Part shown: positions 48,001 to 56,224 of the stretch, piece after piece
Layout of the letters: each line of letters starts with the position of its first letter
Numbering within the stretch: position 1 is the stretch's first letter
The notes under the pieces: model-generated
The model's database searches: none
What the model was told of the DNA's origin: nothing
What the model saw: only the letters and a program-made list of their open reading frames with translations
Assembly (NCBI RefSeq): GCF_011317445.1
Contig: NZ_JAAAPL010000002.1
Span: forward strand, 682,001-746,000
DNA length: 64,000 nucleotides
Source of the DNA: Chelativorans multitrophicus
Lineage (GTDB): Bacteria > Pseudomonadota > Alphaproteobacteria > Rhizobiales > Rhizobiaceae
Direction: 5' to 3'
Translations under genes and position numbers: made by a program

Positions 48001-48732
48001 ATGACCGAAACCGCCGCCGAAGAAAAAGCCGAACCCAAGGAAGAACAGCGACGCCGCGAGCCGGTATTCAATCTCGCCGGCGTTGTGATCGCCATCATTG
48101 TTCTTTGCACGGGCATTCATCTGCTACGGGTCTATGTGCTCAGCCCTGGCGCCGACGACCGGCTACTCTTGCATTTCGCGTTTCTTCCCATTCGCTACAA
48201 CGGCGATTACCCCATAGATTTCTATGCTCTCGTCAGTCCGATAACCTATTCTTTCCTGCATGGCAGTTTCGCGCATCTCGCCGTCAATATGATCGCGCTC
48301 GCAGCCTTCGGCTCTCCGCTGGCGAACAGGATCGGAGCTGTGCGCTTCCTGTTGTTCTGGTTTGCGGCAACGCTGGCGGCTGCCCTTCTTCACCTCCTCT
48401 TCTATCCAAGTGATGCTTCGCCGCTTGTCGGTGCGTCCGGCGCCATCTCCGGGATGTGGGGAGCTGCGGCCCGTTTTGACTTCCGGGTGGATCGCACGGC
48501 CGAGAAGCCTGGCTTTTTCGGGCCGGTTCTGCCGCTTTCGGCTGTCGTGCGCTCGCGCATGGCGCTCGTGTTCATCGGGGCGTGGTTCGTCACCAACATT
48601 GCCGTGGGGGTGACTTCGGGCACCAATGGCGAGCCGGAGATCGCCTGGATCGCCCATATTGGCGGCTTTCTTTTCGGCCTATTTGCCATCCGCTTCTTCG
48701 ACAGGCACCCGCCGATGAAGCACCCTGCCTGA
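48001..48732 (+). CDS. Rhomboid family intramembrane serine protease
   Basis: Rhomboids cut membrane proteins within the bilayer. The 243-residue product has a charged cytoplasmic start, a membrane segment near residues 24-45, and five further segments. The catalytic serine is in VGASGAISGMWGA and the histidine in IAWIAHIGGFLFG, and the oxyanion-side HGSFAHLAVNMIAL is also intact. The substrate is unknown. The ATG at 48001 is chosen because the acidic stretch TETAAEEKAEPKEEQRRREP then precedes the first membrane segment; the frame stays open upstream to 47830 but through repetitive GC-rich sequence. Confidence 0.87.
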   Translation: MTETAAEEKAEPKEEQRRREPVFNLAGVVIAIIVLCTGIHLLRVYVLSPGADDRLLLHFAFLPIRYNGDYPIDFYALVSPITYSFLHGSFAHLAVNMIALAAFGSPLANRIGAVRFLLFWFAATLAAALLHLLFYPSDASPLVGASGAISGMWGAAARFDFRVDRTAEKPGFFGPVLPLSAVVRSRMALVFIGAWFVTNIAVGVTSGTNGEPEIAWIAHIGGFLFGLFAIRFFDRHPPMKHPA

Positions 48733-48815
48733 GGGCGTTCACTTGCAAAGCCGGACTATTGGGAGCAACATCTGTTCATGGGGACGTTACGGGCGGTTGG
48801 CTAGGAGGAGATCGC

Positions 48816-49247
48816 ATGACGGTCAAAGCCATACTGGATACCAAAGGGCGCGATGTGGTGACGATCGCGTCGGAGAAGACATTGAGGGAGGCGGTCGAAC
48901 TTTTGACAGAGCGGCGCATCGGCGCCGTGGTGGTGATGGATGGCGCAGGGCGCATCGGCGGCATCCTTTCCGAACGCGATATCGTTCGGGCGCTCGCGCG
49001 TGAGGGCGCTGCGGCCCTCGATATGGCAACTTCAGCTTTTATGACGGCCAAGGTGAAGACGTGCCGCGAAAGCCACACCGTGAACGAGGTCATGCAGATC
49101 ATGACGCAGAGCCGCTTTCGCCACCTACCGGTCTAGGAAAGCGGACAGTTGGTCGGCATCGTCTCGATCGGTGACGTCGTGAAGCGGCGAATCGAGGAAG
49201 TGGAACGCGAGGCGGAGGAGATCCGTACCTATATAGCGACGGCGTGA
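48816..49247 (+). pseudogene. CBS domain protein, interrupted by an in-frame amber codon
   Basis: The frame starts with an ATG at 48816 after a good AGGAGGAG site and encodes a pair of CBS domains (VVTIASEKTLREAVELLTER and CRESHTVNEVMQIMTQSRFRH). At codon 107 (49134-49136) a TAG follows RFRHLPV. The same frame continues for 36 codons, ESGQLVGIVSIGDVVKRRIE and EVEREAEEIRTYIATA, then a normal TGA. The second part is what the family shows at this place, so the TAG replaces a sense codon, probably CAG, AAG or GAG. The truncated product lacks the end of the second CBS domain. It may be a real nonsense mutation, a sequencing error, or a suppressed codon. Confidence 0.85.
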
Positions 49248-49285
49248 AGAGAGGCCGCCGACCTGACGGCAGCCTCGGTTTGTCT

Positions 49286-49543
49286 TCAACGATTGTCGGT
49301 TTGCGAACGGACGAGCTGTAGGCCCCGCCGCGTGATACGGTAAGGACCACCGTTCGTCGAAGCGATCGCACCTTTGCGTTTGACCTTGCGAAAGAGGGCG
49401 AGGTCCAAGCCAGGCAAATGCCACCCATCGCGGGTGACACAGGAAATTTCGGCGATGCGGCCGTCCTCGTCCTTTTCAACCTGGATGCACCCGCCTTGAG
49501 CCAAAATATGAAGAATGCGCTGTTCCGCGCGTGAGATGTCCAT
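49286..49543 (-). CDS. YjhX family toxin-like protein
   Basis: This is an 85-residue protein with the pattern of the YjhX family: MDISRAEQRILHILAQGG, ISCVTRDGWHLPGLDLALF and NGGPYRITRRGLQLVRSQ, ending in DNR. YjhX in E. coli is named as a toxin, but little is known and no partner antitoxin is visible here. The start at 49543 follows AGGA by six bases, and this gives the family N-terminus. The upstream leader (49544-49680) holds an 8-codon reading frame and several hairpins. It converges with the broken CBS gene. Confidence 0.8.
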   Translation of the reverse strand: MDISRAEQRILHILAQGGCIQVEKDEDGRIAEISCVTRDGWHLPGLDLALFRKVKRKGAIASTNGGPYRITRRGLQLVRSQTDNR

Positions 49544-49562
49544 TTCTGATCCTGGAAACCTG

Positions 49563-49678
49563 TGGCGCACACGCGCCAAAACACGTCGCCGCGCAGCCTG
49601 AAAGGCAGCGCGGGGCTCAGGTTCAGCCCTGGCCCGAAGGGGCGCAGGGCCTCAGCAGGTTTCCAGTCTGGTAGACAT
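49563..49678 (-). promoter_or_regulatory. Structured leader with hairpins before the YjhX-like gene, attenuator-like
   Basis: On the minus strand the leader begins with the short reading frame at 49652-49678 and then forms several stems. Stem 1 lies at 49626-49650 (GCCCTG/CAGGGC with an inner GCCC/GGGC). Stem 2 lies at 49613-49629 (AGCCC/GGGCT) and shares four to five bases with stem 1, so the two cannot coexist. Stem 3 lies at 49589-49613 (CCGCGC/GCGCGG with an inner GCC/GGC). Stem 4 lies at 49563-49578 (TGGCGC/GCGCCA). No uridine run follows stem 3, so it is more likely translational or Rho-type control than a classical terminator. Regulation itself is inference. Confidence 0.5.
49652..49678 (-). 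CDS. Putative 8-residue leader peptide upstream of the YjhX-like gene
   Basis: The frame MSTRLETC followed by TGA lies on the minus strand, with GGAG at a spacing of five bases (49684-49687), so a ribosome should start here. It ends directly before stem 1 of the leader structure. The peptide has arginine (AGA), threonine and a final cysteine codon, but no run of a single amino acid, so the sensed signal is not obvious. It is much shorter than a normal gene; the support is the strong start signal and its place before the hairpins. Confidence 0.45.
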   Translation of the reverse strand: MSTRLETC

Positions 49679-49837
49679 CAAAACTCCATCTGCGGGCAGC
49701 GCTCATAGCGCGATTTAGCGGCTTGCGAAAGCCTTGAGCCTTGTCAGGCTGCCGCGATTGTTTTAGCGAACACGGCTGTAGTTACGTCGTAGCGAAACCC
49801 GCTACATGTTTCTCCCAGAATCCGACTGCATGGACCC

Positions 49838-51337
49838 ATGACAATCATCGATACGCGCACGCCCGATCCAAAGCGGCTCATTCCCGGCGCCACCGGAGAC
49901 TGGGAAGTGATCATCGGCATGGAAATCCATGCCCAGGTGACGTCTCGCGCGAAGCTCTTTTCCGGCGCCTCTACTGAGTTCGGCGCCGAGCCAAACGCCA
50001 ATGTTTCGCTGGTGGACGCGGCCATGCCCGGCATGCTCCCCGTCATCAACGAGGAATGCGTGAAGCAGGCGATCCGCACCGGGCTTGGGCTGAAGGCGCA
50101 GATCAATCATCGCTCCGTTTTCGACCGGAAGAACTATTTTTATCCGGACCTGCCGCAGGGCTATCAGATCTCGCAATACAAGCAGCCGATCGTGGGTGAG
50201 GGGATCGTAATCGTCTCCGTCGGCCCGGCCAAGGACGGCAGCTTTGAGGAGATCCAGGTCGGCATCGAGCGCCTGCATCTGGAGCAGGATGCGGGCAAGT
50301 CGCTGCACGACCAGCACCCGACCATGTCCTATGTGGACCTGAACCGCTCCGGCGTGGCGCTGATGGAGATCGTGTCCAAGCCGGACATGCGCTCCGCCGA
50401 TGAGGCGAAGGCCTTTCTCACCAAGCTGCGCAGCATCCTGCGGTATCTGGGGACCTGCGACGGCAATATGGACGAAGGCTCCATGCGTGCGGACGTGAAC
50501 GTGTCGGTGCGCCGGCCGGGCGAGCCCTTCGGCACGCGTTGCGAGATCAAGAACGTAAATTCGATCCGCTTTGTCGGCCAGGCGATCGAATCGGAGGCGC
50601 GGCGGCAGATCGCCATTCTCGAGGACGGCGGCGCGATTGACCAGGAGACGCGGCTTTTCGATCCCGGCAAAGGCGAAACGCGTTCGATGCGCTCGAAGGA
50701 AGAGGCGCACGATTACCGCTACTTCCCCGACCCGGACCTTGTGCCGCTCGTTTTCGACCAGGCCTATGTGGATGCACTTGCCGCCGAGCTGCCGGAGCTT
50801 CCGGACGAGAAGAAGGCGCGCTTCATGGCGAGTTTCGGCCTGTCCGAATACGATGCTTCTGTACTCGTCGCGGAGAGGGCGACCGCCGCGTATTTCGAGA
50901 AGGTCGCGGCCGGCCGCGACGGCAAAGCGGCGGCGAACTGGGTGATCAACGATCTTTTAGGTGCCTTGAACAGGACAGGAAAAGATATTGAAGATACACC
51001 GGTTTCTCCCGATCATCTTGGCACGATCATCGACCTGATCAAGGACGGCACGATCTCTGGAAAGATCGCCAAGGACCTGTTCGAGATCGTCTGGAACGAG
51101 GGCGGCGACCCGGTAAGGATAGTGGAGGAGCGGGGCCTGAAACAGGTGACCGACACCGGTGCCATTGAGAAGGCGGTGGACGAGGTAATTGCTGCCAATC
51201 CGGACAAGGTGGAACAGGCGAAGGCTAAGCCAACGCTCGCTGGCTGGTTTGTCGGCCAGGTGATGAAGGCGACCGGCGGCAAGGCCAACCCGCAGGCCGT
51301 CAACGCGCTGGTGAATCAAAAACTAGGGATCGAATGA
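49838..51337 (+). CDS. gatB: Aspartyl/glutamyl-tRNA(Asn/Gln) amidotransferase subunit B
   Basis: GatB, with GatA and GatC, converts misacylated Glu-tRNA(Gln) or Asp-tRNA(Asn) to the correct form. The 499-residue product has the N-terminal kinase-like domain with [40 protein letters not shown] and [20 protein letters not shown], and a helical tail and YqeY-like domain ending in [13 protein letters not shown]. The ATG at 49838 gives the usual leader with [20 protein letters not shown]. gatA and gatC are not in this window. It is divergent from the YjhX-like gene. Confidence 0.96.
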
Positions 51338-51447
51338 CAGGAGCGGGGCGCACGCGTAAAGGCCAAAGCGCGTGAGGCCCTTGCGTTCGGGCCGCCGCGC
51401 CGCCATAAGCAGCGCAAAAGGTCTGTCACTGCCGCACGAGGAATGCC

Positions 51448-51846
51448 ATGAAACAGTTCCTGCTCCAGTTCTTCACCTGGTGGAACGGCCAGACTTTGGG
51501 CACGCGCTTCCATACCTGGCGCAAGGGTGAGCGTGTGGGTGAGGACGAATTCGGTAACGTCTACTACCAGGGCGGCACCGATTCGGAGGGCCGCACCCGC
51601 CGCTGGGTGATCTACAACGGATATGCGGAAGCATCCGCGGTGCCGCCGGGCTGGCATGGCTGGCTGCATCATAAAGTGGACACGCCGCCCACGCAGGAAG
51701 ACTTCAAGCCCTATGAATGGCAGAAGCCGCATCTGCCCAACCTTACAGGTACACCCGCGGCCTATCGTCCGCGCGGTTCGGTGCTCACCAATGAGGGGCG
51801 CCCGCGCGTGACCGGTGATTACGATGCGTGGACGCCGGGTGGCTGA
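51448..51846 (+). CDS. NADH:ubiquinone oxidoreductase NDUFA12 (B17.2) family subunit
   Basis: This is a 132-residue homologue of the mitochondrial complex I accessory subunit NDUFA12 (B17.2), present in alphaproteobacteria. The family signature is VGEDEFGNVYYQG followed by RRWVIYNGYAEASAVPPGWHGWLHH. The N-terminal KQFLLQFFTWWNGQTLGTRF is amphipathic rather than a clear membrane segment. It should bind the matrix-side (cytoplasmic) arm of respiratory complex I. The nuo operon is not in the window. The following DUF2155 gene is a frequent neighbour. Confidence 0.92.
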   Translation: MKQFLLQFFTWWNGQTLGTRFHTWRKGERVGEDEFGNVYYQGGTDSEGRTRRWVIYNGYAEASAVPPGWHGWLHHKVDTPPTQEDFKPYEWQKPHLPNLTGTPAAYRPRGSVLTNEGRPRVTGDYDAWTPGG

Positions 51847-51918
51847 GCAAATTTATCGCCACATTTGCACAATAACCCGGAGTGTGATCGATCAATCCGG
51901 GCAAGGGACGGGAAGCAC

Positions 51919-52344
51919 ATGAGGGGAGCAAAAAGCATCTCTCGGGATGCGGTGAGAACCGCCGCAGCGGCGATGGCCGCGGTCTTCCTGGCTTTTCCGG
52001 CTCATGCAGAGCGAATCAAGAACCCGGTCGCGGAATTCAGCGGGATCGACAAGATCACCGGCCGCATCACCAATTTCGACGTCTATATGGACGAGACTGT
52101 GCAGTTCGGCGCGCTACAGGTCACGCCGCGCGTTTGCTACAGTTCGCCGGAAACGGAAGAGCCGAAGACGGACGCTTTCGTCGAGGTGAACGAAATCACG
52201 CTTGACCGGCAGATCCGGCGCATCTTTACCGGCTGGATGTTTGCCGAAAGTCCGGGTGTCAACGCGATCGAGCATGCGGTGTACGACGTGTGGCTGAAGA
52301 GCTGCAAGCAGAACTCCGACGTGCCGCCGCCGGCGACGAACTAG
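51919..52344 (+). CDS. DUF2155 domain secreted protein
   Basis: This is a 141-residue protein with a signal peptide (RTAAAAMAAVFLAFPAHAER, cleavage near residue 30) and the DUF2155 core: AEFSGIDKITGRITNFDVYM, TVQFGALQVTPRVCYSSP and IFTGWMFAESPGVNAIEHAV. A CYSS and a KSCK cysteine could form a disulfide. The family is alphaproteobacterial and periplasmic, of unknown role. The start at 51919 follows GGGACGGG. It comes shortly after the NDUFA12 gene and converges with aat. Confidence 0.87.
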   Translation: MRGAKSISRDAVRTAAAAMAAVFLAFPAHAERIKNPVAEFSGIDKITGRITNFDVYMDETVQFGALQVTPRVCYSSPETEEPKTDAFVEVNEITLDRQIRRIFTGWMFAESPGVNAIEHAVYDVWLKSCKQNSDVPPPATN

Positions 52345-52356
52345 CTCCTTTTCCCT

Positions 52357-52968
52357 TCAGAATTTCGCCGTTTCTTCCAGCGCTTCGGCGAGCATCTGTT
52401 CGTAGCGCCTGCGTGGGACGTCGATCGCCCCGAAGCGCCTCAGGTGATCGGTGGTGAATTGGGTGTCCAGCAAAAGAAAGCCGCCGGCCTTCAATCGCTC
52501 GACCAGATGCACCAGGCAGATCTTGGACGCATTGGGTTCGCGCGAGAACATGCTTTCGCCGAAGAAGGCGCGCCCAAGCGACACGCCATAAAGGCCTCCG
52601 ACCAGCTTGCCTTCGCGCCAGGCCTCTACGGTGTGGCAATGGCCGCGCTTGAAGAGTTCCGTGTAAGCCACGCGAATCGGCTCGTTGATCCAGGTTTCGG
52701 CGCGTTCCGCCGACGGTTCGGCGCAAGCGTCGATGACGCCGGTGAAATCCGTATCATAGCGGACCTCGTAAGGCTGCCGGCGCAGGAGCTTCCTGAGGCT
52801 TTTGGGAACATGGAACTTATCGAGAGGGATAATGCCCCGCATTTCCGGACGGACCCAAAAGACCTCGGGATCGTCCGCGTGTTCGGCCATCGGAAAGACG
52901 CCGGTCGCATAGGCGCGCAGAAGCAAATCCGGAGGGATATGGAAACCGGGGGCGAGGGGGCGCGTCAT
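52357..52968 (-). CDS. aat: Leucyl/phenylalanyl-tRNA--protein transferase
   Basis: This enzyme adds Leu or Phe from tRNA to proteins with an N-terminal basic residue, marking them for degradation through the N-end rule. The 203-residue product has [58 protein letters not shown] and [16 protein letters not shown], which cover the GNAT-like core. The C-terminus is shorter than in E. coli Aat (234 residues), as is usual in rhizobia. It lies 15 bp downstream of accC on the same strand. Confidence 0.94.
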   Translation of the reverse strand: MTRPLAPGFHIPPDLLLRAYATGVFPMAEHADDPEVFWVRPEMRGIIPLDKFHVPKSLRKLLRRQPYEVRYDTDFTGVIDACAEPSAERAETWINEPIRVAYTELFKRGHCHTVEAWREGKLVGGLYGVSLGRAFFGESMFSREPNASKICLVHLVERLKAGGFLLLDTQFTTDHLRRFGAIDVPRRRYEQMLAEALEETAKF

Positions 52969-52983
52969 AACGGCGCCTGAAGA

Positions 52984-54327
52984 TTATTCATTGGCTGCGA
53001 GATGGTTCTCCAGCCAATGGATGTCATAATCGCCGTTTGCCACATCAACATTGCCCACAAGCTCACGAAAGAGCGGCAATGTTGAATTGATGCCGTCCAC
53101 GACGAATTCGTCAAGGGCACGGCGAAGGCGCATCATGCATTCTACGCGGTTGCGGCCATGAACAATGAGTTTGCCAATGAGGCTGTCGTAATAAGGAGGA
53201 ATGCGATAGCCGGAATAGACCCCCGAATCGACCCGCACGCCAAGGCCGCCCGGCGTATGAAAATGGGTGATCGTGCCGGGCGAGGGGACGAAAGTGCGTG
53301 GGTCCTCCGCGTTGATCCGGCATTCAATGGCATGACCATGAAACCGCACTTCTTCCTGACGGACGGAAAGGCCAGCGCCCGATGCTACCCGGATCTGCTC
53401 ATGCACCAGGTCGATCCCGGTGATCGCCTCCGTCACCGGATGCTCCACCTGAAGACGCGTGTTCATCTCGATGAAGTAGAATTCGCCGTTCTCATAGAGG
53501 AATTCTATGGTCCCCGCGCCGGAATAGCCGAGCTCGGCCATCGCATTTGCGACCGTCTCGCCGATTTTCATGCGCTGTTCCACGTTGAGCGCGGGCGAGT
53601 TTGCCTCCTCCCATACCTTCTGGTGGCGGCGCTGCAGGGAGCAATCGCGCTCGCCGAGATGGACAGCATTGTGGGCGCCGTCCCCCACCACCTGAACCTC
53701 GATGTGGCGCGGCTTTTCCAGATATTTTTCGATATAGACGGCGTCGTCGCCAAAAGCTGCGCCGGCCTCGGTGCGAGCAGTCGCAAGCGCCTCCGCCAGC
53801 CCGGCTTCGTTGCGGGCAACCTTCATCCCGCGCCCTCCGCCGCCGGCCGAAGCCTTGATGAGCACGGGATAGCCAACTTCGGCGGCGATTCGCTTCGCCT
53901 CGCGCTCGTCGCGCACCGCGCCTTCCGATCCCGGCACGACAGGAATGCCCAATCGCTTGGCCGTACGCTTGGCTTCGATCTTGTCGCCCATAGTACGGAT
54001 ATGTTCGGCCGAGGGGCCGATGAAGGTCACGTTGTGCGCGGCCAGGATTTCGGCAAATTTCGCGTTTTCGGAGAGAAAACCGTAGCCCGGGTGAACCGCA
54101 TCCGCCCCGGTGATCTCGCACGCGGCAAGAATCTGATGAATATTAAGATAGCTTTCGCGTGAGGCGGGAGGACCGATACAAACGCTTTCGTCCGCAAGGC
54201 GGACATGCATGGCATCCGCATCAGCCGTGGAATGGACCGCCACGGTCTGAATTCCCAATTCCTTACAGGCGCGCAGCACCCGGAGCGCGATCTCGCCGCG
54301 ATTGGCGATGAGGATCTTCTGGAACAT
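52984..54327 (-). CDS. accC: Acetyl-CoA carboxylase biotin carboxylase subunit
   Basis: AccC carboxylates biotin on AccB at the expense of ATP, the first half of acetyl-CoA carboxylation for fatty acid synthesis. The 447-residue ATP-grasp enzyme begins [20 protein letters not shown] and contains the glycine-rich loop [37 protein letters not shown], the [20 protein letters not shown] active site and the C-terminal region with ECRINAEDP. It starts 11 bp after accB, the standard accB-accC pair. Confidence 0.97.
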   Translation of the reverse strand: MFQKILIANRGEIALRVLRACKELGIQTVAVHSTADADAMHVRLADESVCIGPPASRESYLNIHQILAACEITGADAVHPGYGFLSENAKFAEILAAHNVTFIGPSAEHIRTMGDKIEAKRTAKRLGIPVVPGSEGAVRDEREAKRIAAEVGYPVLIKASAGGGGRGMKVARNEAGLAEALATARTEAGAAFGDDAVYIEKYLEKPRHIEVQVVGDGAHNAVHLGERDCSLQRRHQKVWEEANSPALNVEQRMKIGETVANAMAELGYSGAGTIEFLYENGEFYFIEMNTRLQVEHPVTEAITGIDLVHEQIRVASGAGLSVRQEEVRFHGHAIECRINAEDPRTFVPSPGTITHFHTPGGLGVRVDSGVYSGYRIPPYYDSLIGKLIVHGRNRVECMMRLRRALDEFVVDGINSTLPLFRELVGNVDVANGDYDIHWLENHLAANE

Positions 54328-54338
54328 CAGGGATCCCG

Positions 54339-54806
54339 CTACTCGATCACGACCAGAGGCTCGCCATATTCGACCGGCTGTCCATCTTCAACCAAGATGG
54401 ACTTGACCACGCCGGCGCGGGGCGAGGGGATCTGGTTCATCGTCTTCATGGCTTCGATGATCAACAGGGTCTGGCCCTTCTCCACCGCCTGGCCCACTTC
54501 GATAAAGGGTTGTGAGCCGGGCGCGGCGGCGCGATAGGCGGTACCAACCATGGGCGACGGTATTGCGTTCTTGGCATCCTCGAGGGCCGGCGACGGCGCC
54601 TGCTCTTGCGCGGCGGCCGCAGGCATGGTCTGAGCCTGGCCGGAGGTGAAAGCGGGTACCGTGGTCTGGATCACGGAAGACTGCCGCGCAACGCGAATGC
54701 GCATCCCATTGTCTTCCACCTCGATTTCCGTAAGGCGCGTCTCGTCGAGAATGTTCGCCAATTCGCGAATGAGCTGCTGATCCACACCGTTCTTCTTCAT
54801 CGACAT
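54339..54806 (-). CDS. accB: Acetyl-CoA carboxylase biotin carboxyl carrier protein
   Basis: AccB carries biotin between the AccC and AccA/AccD reactions. The 155-residue product has an N-terminal region ([20 protein letters not shown]), an Ala/Pro/Gln-rich flexible linker, and a C-terminal biotinyl domain with the biotin-accepting lysine in [12 protein letters not shown]. The thumb region [20 protein letters not shown] is also present. aroQ ends 26 bp before its start and accC begins 11 bp after its end, all on the minus strand. Confidence 0.97.
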   Translation of the reverse strand: MSMKKNGVDQQLIRELANILDETRLTEIEVEDNGMRIRVARQSSVIQTTVPAFTSGQAQTMPAAAAQEQAPSPALEDAKNAIPSPMVGTAYRAAAPGSQPFIEVGQAVEKGQTLLIIEAMKTMNQIPSPRAGVVKSILVEDGQPVEYGEPLVVIE

Positions 54807-54832
54807 CTTATCCCCTTGGCCTCAGCGACCAA

Positions 54833-55270
54833 TTATAACCTTGCCGCCAGTGCCTGAAGCGCCAGCGTATATCCGATCGGTCCGAGACCGCAGATCATCC
54901 CCGCCACGACCGGAGCCGTCATCGTTCTGTGCCGGAACGGCTCGCGCGCGTGAATATTCGATAGATGCACCTCGATCACCGGTAGCGGGCTCACCGCCCT
55001 GATCGCATCGTGGAGCGCAATCGACGTATGCCCGTATGCTCCGGGATTGAGGACGATGCCGGCGCCGCGCTCGCCAGCTTCATGAATCCAATCGATCAGC
55101 ATGCCTTCGTGGTTGGACTGGCGGAATTCGACCTCCAAGCCAAGACCTGCTGCAGCGGCGCGGCAGTCCGCCTCGATATCGGCCAGGGTCTTGCCGCCAT
55201 AGATTCCGGGCTCACGCTTGCCGAGCGTGTTCAGGTTCGGTCCGTTGAGAACGTATACCGTTTTCGCCAT
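54833..55270 (-). CDS. aroQ: Type II 3-dehydroquinate dehydratase
   Basis: AroQ dehydrates 3-dehydroquinate to 3-dehydroshikimate in the shikimate pathway. The 145-residue product has the signature [19 protein letters not shown] with the active-site tyrosine, the flexible arginine loop, [17 protein letters not shown], and the histidine in [17 protein letters not shown]. This is the short dodecameric type II form. The order aroQ-accB-accC is common in proteobacteria, and here aat follows. Confidence 0.96.
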   Translation of the reverse strand: MAKTVYVLNGPNLNTLGKREPGIYGGKTLADIEADCRAAAAGLGLEVEFRQSNHEGMLIDWIHEAGERGAGIVLNPGAYGHTSIALHDAIRAVSPLPVIEVHLSNIHAREPFRHRTMTAPVVAGMICGLGPIGYTLALQALAARL

Positions 55271-55390
55271 TATCTAGTCCCGAGGCATTCCGCTGGCCCT
55301 CTATAATCGGCTTCGGCGGCTGCGGAAAGAGCGCAAATACGCTATTCCCCCGTTCCAGGCAGGGACAAAGAGGCGGAAATGCGGCAAGCT

Positions 55391-56149
55391 CTACTGCCGC
55401 GCCGCCGCAATCTTTTCGGTCAGGTGGTCAGCACCGAGCGCGCCATAGACCACCTCGTTGCCCAGGACATAGGAGGGAGTGCCGCTGATTTGCAGCTGGC
55501 TTGCGAGCTGATAGGTCTCCGAGAAGCTTGCCTCGATTGCCGGATCCTTCATCGCCTCGCGCAGGGCAGCTTCGTCCGCTCCCAATTCCAAGGCTATCCG
55601 AATTGCAGTCTCCTCGTTTGCGCGTCCTTGCCCACCCAGGAGACGGCGGTGAAATTCGCCGTATTTTTCCGGCTCAAGCTTTTGAAAAGCCTTGGAAACA
55701 ACATGGGCTGCGTGAGAATCAGGACCGAGGATCGGAAACTCTTTCAGCACAAAGCGCAGGTTCTTGTCCTTGGCAACCAGCGCTTCCATATCGCTGAGCG
55801 CCCGTTTGCAATAACCGCAGTTGTAGTCGAAAAACTCAACGATGGTTACATCGCCATCGGGATTGCCGACAAAGCCGTCGCTTGCCTGATGGAAGAGCTT
55901 GTCCGCCGAATTGGCGATTGCCTGCTGACTTGCCGCGGCCTGTTCCGCCTTCATCTTCGCTTCTAAGGCGGATTGGACCTCCAGAAGAATCTCGGGATTG
56001 GCAAGAAGGTATTCTCGTACGATTCCTTCGACCTGCGGGCGGGTAAGGGCAGGCTGGCCGGTCGACTGCTCCTGCGCATGAGGCTGATTCGTTCCGGCGG
56101 CGGCGATCAGGACCGAAGCAAGTGATGCGGCGAAAAGCGAGTTCTTCAT
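55391..56149 (-). CDS. DsbA family periplasmic thiol-disulfide oxidoreductase
   Basis: This is a 252-residue periplasmic protein with a signal peptide (SLFAASLASVLIAAAG region), a helical N-terminal part (VREYLLANPEILLEVQSALE), and a thioredoxin-like domain. The active site is CGYC in FFDYNCGYCKRALSDM, and the cis-proline is in ISGTPSYVLGN. This is the DsbA/Com1-like group often attached to the membrane protein quality-control set; it may oxidise or isomerise disulfides. The ATG at 56149 yields MKNSLFAASLASVL. It lies 75 bp after the M48 protease gene on the same strand. Confidence 0.88.
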   Translation of the reverse strand: MKNSLFAASLASVLIAAAGTNQPHAQEQSTGQPALTRPQVEGIVREYLLANPEILLEVQSALEAKMKAEQAAASQQAIANSADKLFHQASDGFVGNPDGDVTIVEFFDYNCGYCKRALSDMEALVAKDKNLRFVLKEFPILGPDSHAAHVVSKAFQKLEPEKYGEFHRRLLGGQGRANEETAIRIALELGADEAALREAMKDPAIEASFSETYQLASQLQISGTPSYVLGNEVVYGALGADHLTEKIAAARQ

Positions 56150-56224
56150 AATCTTCCCTTGATTGGCCTGGATAGCCCTATCTGTTGCGGCGGCGACCCA
56201 AACCTGGGCGTCGCGCAAAGAATA

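Noticed and set aside
48582-48815. Upstream extension of the CBS gene into the rhomboid gene
   Set aside because: The frame stays open, but the ATG at 48816 has a very strong ribosome binding site and family-like N-terminus, and the extension overlaps rhomboid coding sequence.
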